A stretch of 64,000 nucleotides of DNA from Microbacterium sediminis. Lineage in GTDB: Bacteria > Actinomycetota > Actinomycetes > Actinomycetales > Microbacteriaceae. The notes beneath the pieces are model-generated. The model had not been told where the DNA came from, searched no databases, and saw only the letters and a program-made list of their open reading frames with translations. The position numbers and the translations under genes were made by a program. The stretch spans positions 1,364,001 to 1,428,000 of the forward strand of contig NZ_CP038256.1 in the NCBI RefSeq assembly GCF_004564075.1, in the 5' to 3' direction. Shown one piece after another: positions 52,652-62,242 of this stretch; the stretch's first letter is position 1; each line of letters opens with the position of its first letter.

Positions 52652-53395
52652 GTGGAGATCGAACTCGCCGCGATCGCGGCCGGCACGGTCACGCTGCACG
52701 ACGCCCGGCGCAAGGCCCATCGGACGGTGACGCTCGAGCCGTTCGAGATCGGCGTCTACGCCGTCACGGAGGAGCAGCTGGGCGAGATGCTCGGCATCGC
52801 CGCGGAGCATCCGCGCCGCCCCGCGGTCGAGGTGTCGTGGCAGCGGGCGGTCGCCTTCTGCAACGCCGCGAGCGAGTGGGATGGACTCGACCCCGCCTAC
52901 ACGTTCGACGGCGAGGACGTCACGTGGCACGTCGACTCCGACGGCTACCGGCTGCCGACGGAGGCCGAGTGGGAGCTCGCGTGCCGCGCGGGATCCGCGG
53001 GTCCCCACTACGGGCCGCTGCCGGAGGTCGCGTGGACCGAGCTCGACGGCGTGTCGCATCCGCAGAACGTGGGCGGGAAGCTGCCGAACCTCAACGGCAC
53101 GTTCGACATGCTCGGCAACGTGTGGGAGTGGTGCTGGGACCTGCTCGATCCCGCCCGGTACGCCGACTATCGCGTCTTCCGCGGCGGGGGATACGCCGAC
53201 GCGGAGTGGAGCGTGCGCGCCTCGACCCGGCGCGGCGGACCCCCGCGCTCGCATCACGACGACGTCGGGTTCCGGGTCGCCCGGGGCGGCTTCGACGCGG
53301 TCGCGTCGGCCCAGGGCTGGTCGGCGCGCGCCGATGAGGAGCGTGCGCTCTGGGACGGGCCGGTGCCGCTCGGCTGGACGCCGTTGGGGCGCTGA
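52652..53395 (+). CDS. SUMF1 / formylglycine-generating-enzyme-like protein without active cysteines
   Basis: 247 residues with the C-lectin-like FGE fold: YRLPTEAEWELACRAG, NLNGTFDMLGNVWEWCWD, YRVFRGGGYAD and DDVGFRVARG are the usual landmarks. The C-terminal region that carries two copper-binding cysteines in true FGE reads WSVRASTRRGG, with Ser or Ala instead. It is therefore probably not a sulfatase activator, but may serve in binding or another oxidation. Predicted leaderless GTG start. Confidence 0.85.
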   Translation: MEIELAAIAAGTVTLHDARRKAHRTVTLEPFEIGVYAVTEEQLGEMLGIAAEHPRRPAVEVSWQRAVAFCNAASEWDGLDPAYTFDGEDVTWHVDSDGYRLPTEAEWELACRAGSAGPHYGPLPEVAWTELDGVSHPQNVGGKLPNLNGTFDMLGNVWEWCWDLLDPARYADYRVFRGGGYADAEWSVRASTRRGGPPRSHHDDVGFRVARGGFDAVASAQGWSARADEERALWDGPVPLGWTPLGR

Positions 53396-53403
53396 GCGAC
53401 GCC

Positions 53404-55046
<1,643 letters not shown>

Positions 55047-55052
55047 CCGATC

Positions 55053-55086
55053 CCCGTGGGCGCGATGCCCCCGTCGCGCCCACGGG
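55053..55086 (+). terminator. Hairpin terminator after the Rpf/LysM gene
   Basis: A perfect 13-bp stem (55053-55065 with 55074-55086) around a TGCCCCCG loop, seven bases after the stop. No T-run. Confidence 0.7.
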
Positions 55087-55114
55087 ACCCCTGGATCCCG
55101 AGCGGGGGAGAGGC

Positions 55115-55120
55115 CACACT
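55115..55120 (+). promoter_or_regulatory. Weak -10 candidate of the Y-family polymerase gene
   Basis: CACACT six bases before ATG 55127; it matches TAnnnT only at A2 and T6. Confidence 0.25.
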
Positions 55121-55126
55121 CGTGGC

Positions 55127-56206
55127 ATGGCCGCCGCAGCGTGGGTCCTGCACGTCGACATGGACCAGTTCATCGCCGCCGTCGAGGTGCGCCGCCGTCC
55201 CGAGCTGGCCGGCCTGCCCGTCATCGTCGGCGGTCGGGGCGATCCGACCGAGCGCGCGGTCGTCTCCACCGCCTCGTACGAGGCACGCGCGTTCGGGATC
55301 GGCTCCGGGATGCCGATGAAGATCGCCGCGCGGAAGGCGCCGCCGGACGCGGTGTTCCTCCCCGTCGACCGCGACGCCTACGACGCCGCGTCGCACGAGG
55401 TGATGACCGCGCTGCGGGAGGTGCCCGGCGCCGTCGTGGAGGTGCTCGGCTGGGACGAGTGCTTCCTCGGCATCCGCGCCGACGACCCGGAGGCGATCGC
55501 CCGCGACGCCCAGCGCCGGGTGTGGGACGCGACCGCCCTGCACTGCACGGTCGGGATCGGCGACAACAAGGTGCGCGCCAAGATCGCCACCGAGTTCGGC
55601 AAGCCGCGCGGCGTGTTCCGCCTGACCGAGGCGAACTGGTTCGAGGTGATGGGGGACCGGCCCACGCGGGCGCTGTGGGGCGTCGGCTCGCGCGTGGAGA
55701 AGCGGCTCGCGGCGCTCGGCATCCACACCGTGACCGAGCTCGCGCACGCCGACCCGGGGGAGCTCGTGCGGGAGTTCGGGCCGAAGATGGGCGTTTGGTA
55801 TCACGAGCTGGGGCAGGGGGTCGGGCCCGCGGTGGTCGACGACTCGCCCTGGATCGCCCGCGGCTGTGGCCGCGAGACGACGTATCAGCGCAATCTCGCC
55901 ACGCGCGACGAGGTCCGCGCGGCCGTCCGGGTGCTCGCCGAGCAGGCCGCCGCGGACTGCGCCGCCGAGGGGCGGCCCGTCGTGCGGGTGCACGTCAAGG
56001 TCCGGTACGCGCCGTTCGAGACCCGCACGTTCGGCCGGAAGCTTCCCGAGCCGACGACGCGACGCGAGGACGTGGTCGCCGCGGTGCTCGCACTGAGCGA
56101 CGCCCTGGAGGACCGCGAGGTGCGCCTGCTCGGCGTGCGCGCCGAGATGGTCATGCCGAACGAGGGCGACCCGGTGGACCGCACGCCGGTCCGCGGTCGG
56201 ATCTGA
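55127..56206 (+). CDS. dinB: Y-family DNA polymerase (DinB/Pol IV-like)
   Basis: Translesion polymerase, 359 residues. Catalytic acids are in LHVDMDQFIAAVE (D11, D13) and LGWDECFLGI (D110, E111). The steric-gate region, SYEARAFGIGSGMPM, fingers and HhH-containing thumb (LWGVGSRVEKRLAALGI) are all present, and the little finger domain ends at REVRLLGVRAEM. No beta-clamp peptide is obvious at the C-terminus. Actinobacteria often have several DinB paralogues; which one this is cannot be told. Confidence 0.9.
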   Translation: MAAAAWVLHVDMDQFIAAVEVRRRPELAGLPVIVGGRGDPTERAVVSTASYEARAFGIGSGMPMKIAARKAPPDAVFLPVDRDAYDAASHEVMTALREVPGAVVEVLGWDECFLGIRADDPEAIARDAQRRVWDATALHCTVGIGDNKVRAKIATEFGKPRGVFRLTEANWFEVMGDRPTRALWGVGSRVEKRLAALGIHTVTELAHADPGELVREFGPKMGVWYHELGQGVGPAVVDDSPWIARGCGRETTYQRNLATRDEVRAAVRVLAEQAAADCAAEGRPVVRVHVKVRYAPFETRTFGRKLPEPTTRREDVVAAVLALSDALEDREVRLLGVRAEMVMPNEGDPVDRTPVRGRI

Positions 56207-56263
56207 CGGCACGGGTTGCTCTGGCCCACCGCGGATGTCGGTGGCCGTCGGCATGCTCGGAGC

Positions 56264-56683
56264 ATGGCACTTCCCCTGAACGAGCGCCAGGCGTTCTTGG
56301 CGGAGCCCCACATCGGCGCCGTGGCCGTGGCCGCGGGCGACCGTGCACCCGTTGTCGTGCCCGTCTGGTACCTGTACGAGCCCGGCGGCGACATCCGGAT
56401 CATCACCCCGCGAGACTCGCGCAAGGCGCAGCTGATCGAGCAGGCCGGCAGATTCAGCCTGCTCGCGCAGCGCGCCGAGCCGAACCCGCGGTACGTCAGC
56501 GTAGAGGGGCCCGTCGTCGCGTTCGCCACGGCGTCCCGCGAGATGGAGGCCGAGCTCGTGCGCCGCTACCTGCCGGAGGAGGCCGCGTCCGCGTATCTCG
56601 AGGCGTCCGCGTCGTTCGGCCCGCAGGTGGCGATCGATATGCGGCCGGAGCATTGGCTCTCGGCGGACATGCCCGTGTTCTGA
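56264..56683 (+). CDS. PPOX-class FMN/F420-binding split-barrel protein
   Basis: 139 residues. LNERQAFLAEPHIGAVAVA, VVVPVWYLYEPGGDIRI and KAQLIEQAGRFSLLAQ are the pattern of pyridoxamine-phosphate-oxidase-fold proteins; the split barrel binds FMN or F420. ATG 56264 gives the family-typical N-terminus; CATGCT lies six bases before it but is a poor -10, and CGGAG within the gap could serve as ribosome site. Substrate unknown. Confidence 0.85.
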   Translation: MALPLNERQAFLAEPHIGAVAVAAGDRAPVVVPVWYLYEPGGDIRIITPRDSRKAQLIEQAGRFSLLAQRAEPNPRYVSVEGPVVAFATASREMEAELVRRYLPEEAASAYLEASASFGPQVAIDMRPEHWLSADMPVF

Positions 56684-56732
56684 GCGCTCGGGGAGTCGTG
56701 AGCGAGCGCACGCTGCGCCGGCGGCAGGTCGC

Positions 56733-56738
56733 GATAAT
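56733..56738 (+). promoter_or_regulatory. -10 element of the SnoaL-like gene
   Basis: GATAAT, one mismatch from TATAAT, six bases before GTG 56745. Confidence 0.5.
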
Positions 56739-56744
56739 GGGCGA

Positions 56745-57134
56745 GTGGAGCCGTGGCAGGTGCGTGAGTGGTTCGAGGACTACCTCGACGCGCTGAACCG
56801 GCACGATCTGGATCGCATCCGGGAGTTCCTCGATCCCGCCGTGCGGCGTGCGCACCTGCCCGGGGGAGCGGACGCGTGGATCGCCGATCTCGCCGAGCTC
56901 TTCCACGCGTTCCCCGACTGGCGGTGGAAGCGGATCCAGCTCGTGGTCGAGGACGACCGGCTCGCCGTGCATCTGCGGGGGAGCGGCACCCACCAGGCGG
57001 CATTCCAGGGCGTCGCACCCACCCGCCGGCACGTGAACGTCGCCGAGTTCGCAATGTATCGGATCGCCACAGGCCGCATCGCGGAGTTCACGGGCACCGA
57101 CCGACTCGCGATCCTCGCGCAGATCGGCGCGTAG
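56745..57134 (+). CDS. SnoaL-like ester cyclase family protein
   Basis: 129 residues, NTF2-like fold. EDYLDALNRHDLDRIREFLDP, DLAELFHAFPDWRWK and GTHQAAFQGVAPT match the SnoaL ester-cyclase group, where the central acidic residues form the pocket. Reaction unknown. Predicted leaderless GTG start; no Shine-Dalgarno. The region downstream holds no firm gene for 430 bases. Confidence 0.83.
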   Translation: MEPWQVREWFEDYLDALNRHDLDRIREFLDPAVRRAHLPGGADAWIADLAELFHAFPDWRWKRIQLVVEDDRLAVHLRGSGTHQAAFQGVAPTRRHVNVAEFAMYRIATGRIAEFTGTDRLAILAQIGA

Positions 57135-57564
57135 GCGGCAGAGGAACGGCTCCATGACGGACCACTCGCTGCAGGGCGCGTTCTCCACGGTGGAGCGGCG
57201 GCTCCAGGGCGCCGTGGTCCGCGGGGAGATCGCCGCCTTCATGGCCGCGTTTCCCATGTGCTGACATAATGTGCATTATCGGCTCGAGCACGTTGGGCAG
57301 GCCGAGAGGATAGGGCCCGTTCCGGAGCTCGTACCGTCGTGCGCGCTCGGGCGGACGCGCGGCGCAGGACGCAAGGAGATTCGCGCACGGGCGGACCAAT
57401 CCGCAGTGAAACGTCCTGCGCAGCGCTGATCGCCGCCATGGTGCGCGCATCGTCCGACGTTGTGCACCCGGTCCACCCGGCCGAGGCGCAACGGCCTACC
57501 CGCCCGAGACCCACGCGCCCGAGACCCACCCAATCCACGCGACCACCACAGCCGCATGGAGCGC
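57135..57564. other. 430-base stretch without a firm gene
   Basis: A 36-codon frame (57154-57264) follows a GAGGAACGG site but is not recognised and may be a gene remnant. Right after it lies an AT-rich inverted repeat, ATAATG-TG-CATTAT (57266-57279), which also contains the -10-like CATAAT. Further on is a 15-base-period tandem duplication of CGCCCGAGACCCAC (57501-57514 and 57516-57529). Longer frames on both strands have atypical, Arg/Pro-rich content. Confidence 0.5.
57266..57279. promoter_or_regulatory. AT-rich inverted repeat, possible operator
   Basis: ATAATG and CATTAT face each other across two bases, in GC-rich surroundings. The shape fits MarR- or TetR-type sites. No regulator gene lies beside it. 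Confidence 0.35.
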
Positions 57565-59922
57565 TCAGGACGCGACGTAGTCCGCCAGGTGCTGGCCCGT
57601 GAGCGTCGAGCGCGCGGCGACGAGCTCTGCGGGCGTTCCCTCGAACACCACGCGTCCGCCGTCGTGCCCGGCGCCGGGACCCATGTCGATGATCCAGTCG
57701 GCGTGCGCCATGACGGCCTGGTGATGCTCGATGACGATCACCGACGTGCCGGAGTCGACGAGACGGTCGAGCATGTCGAGCATCTTCGAGACGTCGGCCA
57801 GGTGCAGTCCGGTCGTCGGCTCGTCGAGCACGTACACGTCGGCACCGTCGCCCATCTGCACGGCGAGCTTGAGCCGCTGCCGCTCCCCGCCCGACAGCGT
57901 CGAGAGCGCCTGACCCAAGCTGACATAACTCAGCCCCACGTCGTCGAGCCGCTGCAGGATCTTCGCGGCCGCGGGAATCCTGGCCTCACCCGTCGAGAAG
58001 AACGCGAGCGCCTCGGAGACGGGCAGATCCAGCACATCCGCGATGTTCTTGCCACCCAGGGTGTACTCGAGCACCGATGCCAGAAAGCGACGGCCGCCGC
58101 AGTCCTCGCACGGCGTGGTGACGCCCTGCATGAAGCCGAACTCGGTCGTGATGGAGCCGTTGCCCTTGCACGTCGGGCAGGCGCCCTCGCTGTTAGAGCT
58201 GAACAGCGCCGGCTTGACGCCGTTGGCCTTGGCGAACGCCTTGCGGATCGGCTCGAGCAGCCCCGTGTACGTGGCCGGGTTGCTGCGGCTCGATCCCTTG
58301 ATCGCGCTCTGATCCACGAACACCACGCCCGGGCGCCCGGCCAGCTGCTCGTTCACGAGGGAGCTCTTGCCGCTGCCGGCCACGCCGGTGAGCGCCACGA
58401 GGACGCCGAGGGGCACGTCGACCGAGACGTTCTGCAGGTTGTTCGCCGTCGCCCCGCGGATCTCGAGGGCGCCCGTGGGCGTGCGAACGGCCGGCTTGAG
58501 CATCGCGCGATCGTCGAGGTGGCGCCCGGTGACCGTGCCGCTGCGGCGCAACTCGTCGACGGTGCCGGTGAAGCAGATCTCGCCACCCGCGCGGCCGGCG
58601 CCGGGGCCGACGTCGACGACGTGATCGGCGATCTCGATCGTCTCGGGCTTGTGCTCGACCACGAGCACGGTGTTGCCCTTGTCGCGCAGCTGCCGCAGCA
58701 GCGCGTTCATCCGCTGGATGTCGTGCGGGTGCAGACCCGCCGTCGGCTCGTCGAAGACGTACGTGACGTCGGTCAGCGGCGAGCCGAGGTGCTTGATCAT
58801 CTTCAGCCGCTGCGCCTCTCCCCCGCTCAGCGTGCCCGACGCCCGGTCGAGCGACAGGTAGCCGAGGCCGATGTCGACGAACGACTGCAGCAGGTCGCCC
58901 AGTGCGCCCAGCAGCGGCGCGGCGCCCGGCTCGTCGAGCCCGCGCACCCACGCGAGGAGGTCGGACACCTGCATGGCGCAGGCATCCGCGATCGAGAGGC
59001 CGGCGATCTTCGACGACCGCGCCGGGGCGGCCAGGCGCGTTCCCTCGCACTCCGGGCACGGCCCGAAGGCCACGGCCTCGTCGACCCACGCGCGGATGTG
59101 CGGTTGCATCGCCTCGCGGTCCTTCAACAGCACCGACTGCCGGATCCGCGGCACGAGGCCGAGGTAGGTGAGGTTGATCCCGTTGATCTGGACCTTCGTC
59201 TCGTCCTTGTGGAGGAAATCGTGCAGCTGCTCCGCCGTGAACTCCCCCACCGGCCGATCGCCCGGGAAGAACCCGGCCTCGCTGTACTGACGCACCATCC
59301 ATCCGCCCGGCTTGTAGCCGGGCACGAGGATCGCGCCCTCCTCGAGCGACAGCGACGGGTCGTAGATCTTCGTGAGATCGAGCTCGGACACGCGCCCCGT
59401 CCCCTCGCAGCCCGGACACATGCCGCCGAGCATCGTGAAGTCGGCGCGCTCGCGCGCCGCGCCGCCGGTGCGCTCGACAAGGATCGACCCGGTCGCCTTC
59501 ACCGACGGCGTGTTGAACGAGTAGGCGTTGGGCGGGCCGATCTGCGGATCGCCCAGCCGGCTGAAGAGAATGCGCAGCAGCGCGTTGGCGTCGCTCGCCG
59601 TGCCGACGGTCGAGCGGATGTTGGCACCGAGGCGCTCCTGGTCGACGACGATCGCGGTGGTCAGGCCGTCGAGCGAGTCGACCTCCGGGCGCGCCAGCTG
59701 CGGCATGAAGCCCTGCACGAACGCGCTGTACGTCTCGTTGATCATGCGCTGCGACTCGGCCGCGATCGTCTCGAACGCGATCGAGCTCTTCCCCGAGCCC
59801 GACACGCCCGTGAACACGGTGAGGCGGCGCTTGGGGAGGTCGAGGTCGACGCCCTTGAGGTTGTTCTCGCGGGCGCCGCGCACGCGGATCACGTCGTGCG
59901 CGTCGGCGGGGTGCGGGCTCAT
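57565..59922 (-). CDS. UvrA-like ABC ATPase (short, DrrC type)
   Basis: 785 residues, about 150-200 shorter than UvrA. Two ABC modules are intact: Walker A GVSGSGKSS (39-47) and GVAGSGKSS in the second half, signatures LSGGEAQRLK and LSGGERQRLK, and a Cys-x2-Cys zinc module (GACPTCKGNG/CEDCGGRR). The N-terminal UvrB-binding segment of true UvrA is reduced. Similar proteins (DrrC in Streptomyces) give drug resistance or act on DNA outside normal repair. ATG 59922 has TAGCGT seven bases upstream. Third gene of an AraC-VOC-UvrA-like set. Confidence 0.87.
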   Translation of the reverse strand: MSPHPADAHDVIRVRGARENNLKGVDLDLPKRRLTVFTGVSGSGKSSIAFETIAAESQRMINETYSAFVQGFMPQLARPEVDSLDGLTTAIVVDQERLGANIRSTVGTASDANALLRILFSRLGDPQIGPPNAYSFNTPSVKATGSILVERTGGAARERADFTMLGGMCPGCEGTGRVSELDLTKIYDPSLSLEEGAILVPGYKPGGWMVRQYSEAGFFPGDRPVGEFTAEQLHDFLHKDETKVQINGINLTYLGLVPRIRQSVLLKDREAMQPHIRAWVDEAVAFGPCPECEGTRLAAPARSSKIAGLSIADACAMQVSDLLAWVRGLDEPGAAPLLGALGDLLQSFVDIGLGYLSLDRASGTLSGGEAQRLKMIKHLGSPLTDVTYVFDEPTAGLHPHDIQRMNALLRQLRDKGNTVLVVEHKPETIEIADHVVDVGPGAGRAGGEICFTGTVDELRRSGTVTGRHLDDRAMLKPAVRTPTGALEIRGATANNLQNVSVDVPLGVLVALTGVAGSGKSSLVNEQLAGRPGVVFVDQSAIKGSSRSNPATYTGLLEPIRKAFAKANGVKPALFSSNSEGACPTCKGNGSITTEFGFMQGVTTPCEDCGGRRFLASVLEYTLGGKNIADVLDLPVSEALAFFSTGEARIPAAAKILQRLDDVGLSYVSLGQALSTLSGGERQRLKLAVQMGDGADVYVLDEPTTGLHLADVSKMLDMLDRLVDSGTSVIVIEHHQAVMAHADWIIDMGPGAGHDGGRVVFEGTPAELVAARSTLTGQHLADYVAS

Positions 59923-59929
59923 GGAGCCC

Positions 59930-59935
59930 ACGCTA
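59930..59935 (-). promoter_or_regulatory. -10 element of the UvrA-like gene
   Basis: TAGCGT on the minus strand with seven bases to the ATG at 59922. Confidence 0.55.
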
Positions 59936-59959
59936 GCGGGGGCCGTCGACATCCGATGC

Positions 59960-60370
59960 TCAGGCCGTCTGCTGGATGCGCAGCAGGTTGCCCGCGGGGT
60001 CGCGGACGGCACCGTCGCGGATGCCGTACGGCTGGTCGGTGGGCTCCTGCACGATCTCCGCGTCCGATGCGGCGAGCCGCTCGAACACCGCGTCGAGCTC
60101 CGGCGAGGCCAGGTTCAGGCTCGCGTACGTGCCCTTGGCCATCATCGCCTCGATCATCTCGCGCTCGGCGTCGGTCACGCCCGGGTCGGCGCCGAGTGGG
60201 TACAGCACGATCGACACGTCGGGCTGGCCGGCGGGGCCCACCGTGACCCAGTGCATGCCGTTGTAGCCGACGTCGCCGCGCACCTCGAAGCCGAGCACGT
60301 CGCGGTAGAAGGCGAGCGAGGCCTCGTAGTCGTTCTGCGGGAGCATGGTCTGATGGATGGTGAGGTTCAT
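59960..60370 (-). CDS. VOC family (glyoxalase/bleomycin-resistance-like) protein
   Basis: 136 residues: MLPQNDYEASLAFYRDVLGFEVRGDV opens the first beta-alpha-beta3 module and GAVRDPAGNLLRIQQ ends the second. The conserved Glu/His metal positions look incomplete, so it may be a binding protein. Start set at ATG 60370, seven bases after a TAGCGT that overlaps the AraC stop. 37 bases separate its stop from the UvrA-like start. Confidence 0.87.
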   Translation of the reverse strand: MNLTIHQTMLPQNDYEASLAFYRDVLGFEVRGDVGYNGMHWVTVGPAGQPDVSIVLYPLGADPGVTDAEREMIEAMMAKGTYASLNLASPELDAVFERLAASDAEIVQEPTDQPYGIRDGAVRDPAGNLLRIQQTA

Positions 60371-60377
60371 GCCGCCC

Positions 60378-60383
60378 ACGCTA
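60378..60383 (-). promoter_or_regulatory. -10 element of the VOC gene
   Basis: TAGCGT on the minus strand; its TAG is the AraC stop codon. Seven bases to the ATG. Confidence 0.5.
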
Positions 60384-60803
60384 TGACCCGGACTCCCCCG
60401 GCGCTTCTCGATTCCTGACCGGTCGCGCGATCCGCTTCACCATGCACGGCGCGACGCCGTCGAAGTGCCCGAACGCCTGGGCGCGGTACTCCCGCGCCGA
60501 GACGCCGACGAGCTCCTTGAAGCGCGTGCTGAAGGTGCCGAGCGACTGCGCGCCCACCGCGAAGCAGATCTCGGTGATGGACAGATCGCTCTCGCGCAGC
60601 AGCGCCATGGCGCGCTCCACGCGCCGCGTCATGACGTAGCTGTAGGGCGACTCGCCATACGCCTCGCGGAACAGCCTGCTCAGATGCCCCGACGACATGT
60701 GGGCGCCGCGCGCCAGCTCGTCCACGTTGAGCGGCTGGGCGTACTCCCGGTCGATGCGATCGCGCACCCGACGCAACGCGACCAGATCGGCATGCGACAC
60801 CAC
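60381..60803 (-). CDS. Small AraC-family transcriptional regulator
   Basis: 140 residues, only the two-HTH DNA-binding unit (VDELARGAHMSSGHLSRLF and SITEICFAVGAQSLGTFSTRF) plus a basic tail; no N-terminal effector domain, as in SoxS or MarA. GTG 60803 is preferred because TACGCT lies six bases before it; a start at 60848 would add 15 residues. It heads the minus-strand set with VOC and UvrA-like genes and faces tsuA, so it could govern both sides. Confidence 0.86.
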   Translation of the reverse strand: MVSHADLVALRRVRDRIDREYAQPLNVDELARGAHMSSGHLSRLFREAYGESPYSYVMTRRVERAMALLRESDLSITEICFAVGAQSLGTFSTRFKELVGVSAREYRAQAFGHFDGVAPCMVKRIARPVRNREAPGESGS

Positions 60804-60809
60804 GGAGAC

Positions 60810-60815
60810 AGCGTA
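60810..60815 (-). promoter_or_regulatory. -10 element of the AraC gene
   Basis: TACGCT on the minus strand, six bases from GTG 60803. Confidence 0.5.
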
Positions 60816-60834
60816 TCCAGCCGTCGCGCGCGAA

Positions 60835-60879
60835 ATGTTCCGAAACATCCCTCTCTCCGAAGGGATCGGTCCCTAGCGT
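60835..60879. promoter_or_regulatory. Operator-like inverted repeats and tsuA promoter
   Basis: ATGTT-CCGA-AACAT (60835-60848) is one inverted repeat. TCCCT (60848-60852), AGGGA (60861-60865) and TCCCT (60870-60874) form two overlapping ones. The last base of the third runs into TAGCGT (60874-60879), a good -10 for tsuA. A regulator bound here could control both divergent promoters. Confidence 0.5.
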
Positions 60880-60928
60880 GGCCTCTGCGCCGCACTCCCC
60901 CGCGGCGCCTGCCGCGAAAGGACACCGC

Positions 60929-61996
60929 ATGATCGTCACCGGTCTCGCCGTCGGAGCGCTCCTGGGCTATCTGTTCCAGCGAGGGCGCTTCTGCGTCACC
61001 GCCGCCTACCGCGACATCTGGCTCTCGCGGAACACCCGCATGCTCTCGGCGCTGCTCCTGCTCATCGCCGTGCACGCCGCCGGGCTGTTCGCCCTGCAGG
61101 GCCTGGGCATCGTCTCGCTGCCGGCGCAGACCTTCCCCTGGCTCGCGTCGATCGTGGGCGGTCTGATCTTCGGCTTCGCGATCATCCTCGCGGGTGGCTG
61201 CGCCACCGGCACGTACTACCGCGCCGGCGAGGGTCTCGTCGGCAGCTGGTTCGCGCTCGTCTTCTACGGCCTGTTCGCCGCGATCGCCGGAACCGGCCCG
61301 CTCGCGGGCGTGACGGAGTGGCTGAAGAGCTTCCAGATCGCCGACGGCACGATCCACGACACGCTCGGTGTCTCGCCGTGGGTTCTCGTCGTCGTCCTCG
61401 CCGCGATCGCGGGCGCCCTGGCCGTGCACCATGCGCGCAAGGTGAAGACCCCCGTCGCCACGCTGCCGCCCCGCAAGACGGGACTGGCGCACATCCTCTT
61501 CGAGAAGCGCCTGAACCCGTTCCTCGTGGCGGCCCTCATCGGCGTGATCGCCACCATCGCGTGGCCGCTCTCGGCGGCGACCGGACGCAACTCCGGCCTC
61601 GGCATCACCGGCCCCTCGCGCAACATCGCCGGCTACCTCGTCACGGGCGACACGGGGCTCATCGACTGGGGCGTCTTCCTCGTCGCGGGCATCCTCCTGG
61701 GCGCCACGATCTCGGCGGTCGCCTCGGGCGAGTTCCGCGTGCGGGTGCCCGACGCCGCCACCATCGTCCGCTCGATCGTCGGCGGCGCGCTCATGGGCAT
61801 CGGCGCGACGATCGCCGGCGGCTGCACGGTCGGCAACTCGATGGTCGCCACCGCGCAGTTCAGCTACCAGGGCTGGGTCGCCACGGGGGCGATGATCCTC
61901 GGCGCGGGCATCGCCGTGAAGATCTCGTTCCGCCAGACCCTGCGCACTGCGAACAAGCTCATCGATGCGCCCGCGGCGGCCGCCGCCCGCGTCTGA
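60929..61996 (+). CDS. tsuA: YeeE/YedE (TsuA-type) thiosulfate transporter
   Basis: Inner-membrane carrier, 355 residues, about nine or more helices in two pseudo-repeats. The three conserved cysteines that pass thiosulfate in TsuA are in GRFCVTA (C22), AGGCATGTYYRAG and AGGCTVGNSMV. ATG 60929 has AAAGGA seven bases upstream. It is followed by tusA after 18 bases; the pair is the usual tsuA-tusA unit for importing thiosulfate sulfur. Confidence 0.93.
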   Translation: MIVTGLAVGALLGYLFQRGRFCVTAAYRDIWLSRNTRMLSALLLLIAVHAAGLFALQGLGIVSLPAQTFPWLASIVGGLIFGFAIILAGGCATGTYYRAGEGLVGSWFALVFYGLFAAIAGTGPLAGVTEWLKSFQIADGTIHDTLGVSPWVLVVVLAAIAGALAVHHARKVKTPVATLPPRKTGLAHILFEKRLNPFLVAALIGVIATIAWPLSAATGRNSGLGITGPSRNIAGYLVTGDTGLIDWGVFLVAGILLGATISAVASGEFRVRVPDAATIVRSIVGGALMGIGATIAGGCTVGNSMVATAQFSYQGWVATGAMILGAGIAVKISFRQTLRTANKLIDAPAAAAARV

Positions 61997-62014
61997 CCAC
62001 GAAAGGAACCCCCC

Positions 62015-62242
62015 ATGGCCAAGAAGCTGCTCGAGACCAGCGGGCTCGTGTGCCCCTTCCCCCTCGTCGAGGCGAAGGAGGCGATCGCCCAGCTGGATAC
62101 GGGCGACGAGCTCGTCATCACGTTCGACTGCACGCAGGCGACCGAGACCATCCCCCAGTGGGCCGCCGAGAGCGGCTACCCCGTCACGGCGTTCGACCGG
62201 GTGGGCGACGCCGCGTGGACGATCACGGTCCAGAAGGCCTGA
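62015..62242 (+). CDS. tusA: TusA-like sulfurtransferase
   Basis: 75 residues. The persulfide-forming cysteine C13 is in ETSGLVCPFPLVEAKEAI, the SirA/TusA signature. It likely takes sulfur from the adjacent TsuA carrier and passes it on in the cytoplasm. AAAGGAACC precedes the ATG. Converges directly with the LOG gene. Confidence 0.93.
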   Translation: MAKKLLETSGLVCPFPLVEAKEAIAQLDTGDELVITFDCTQATETIPQWAAESGYPVTAFDRVGDAAWTITVQKA

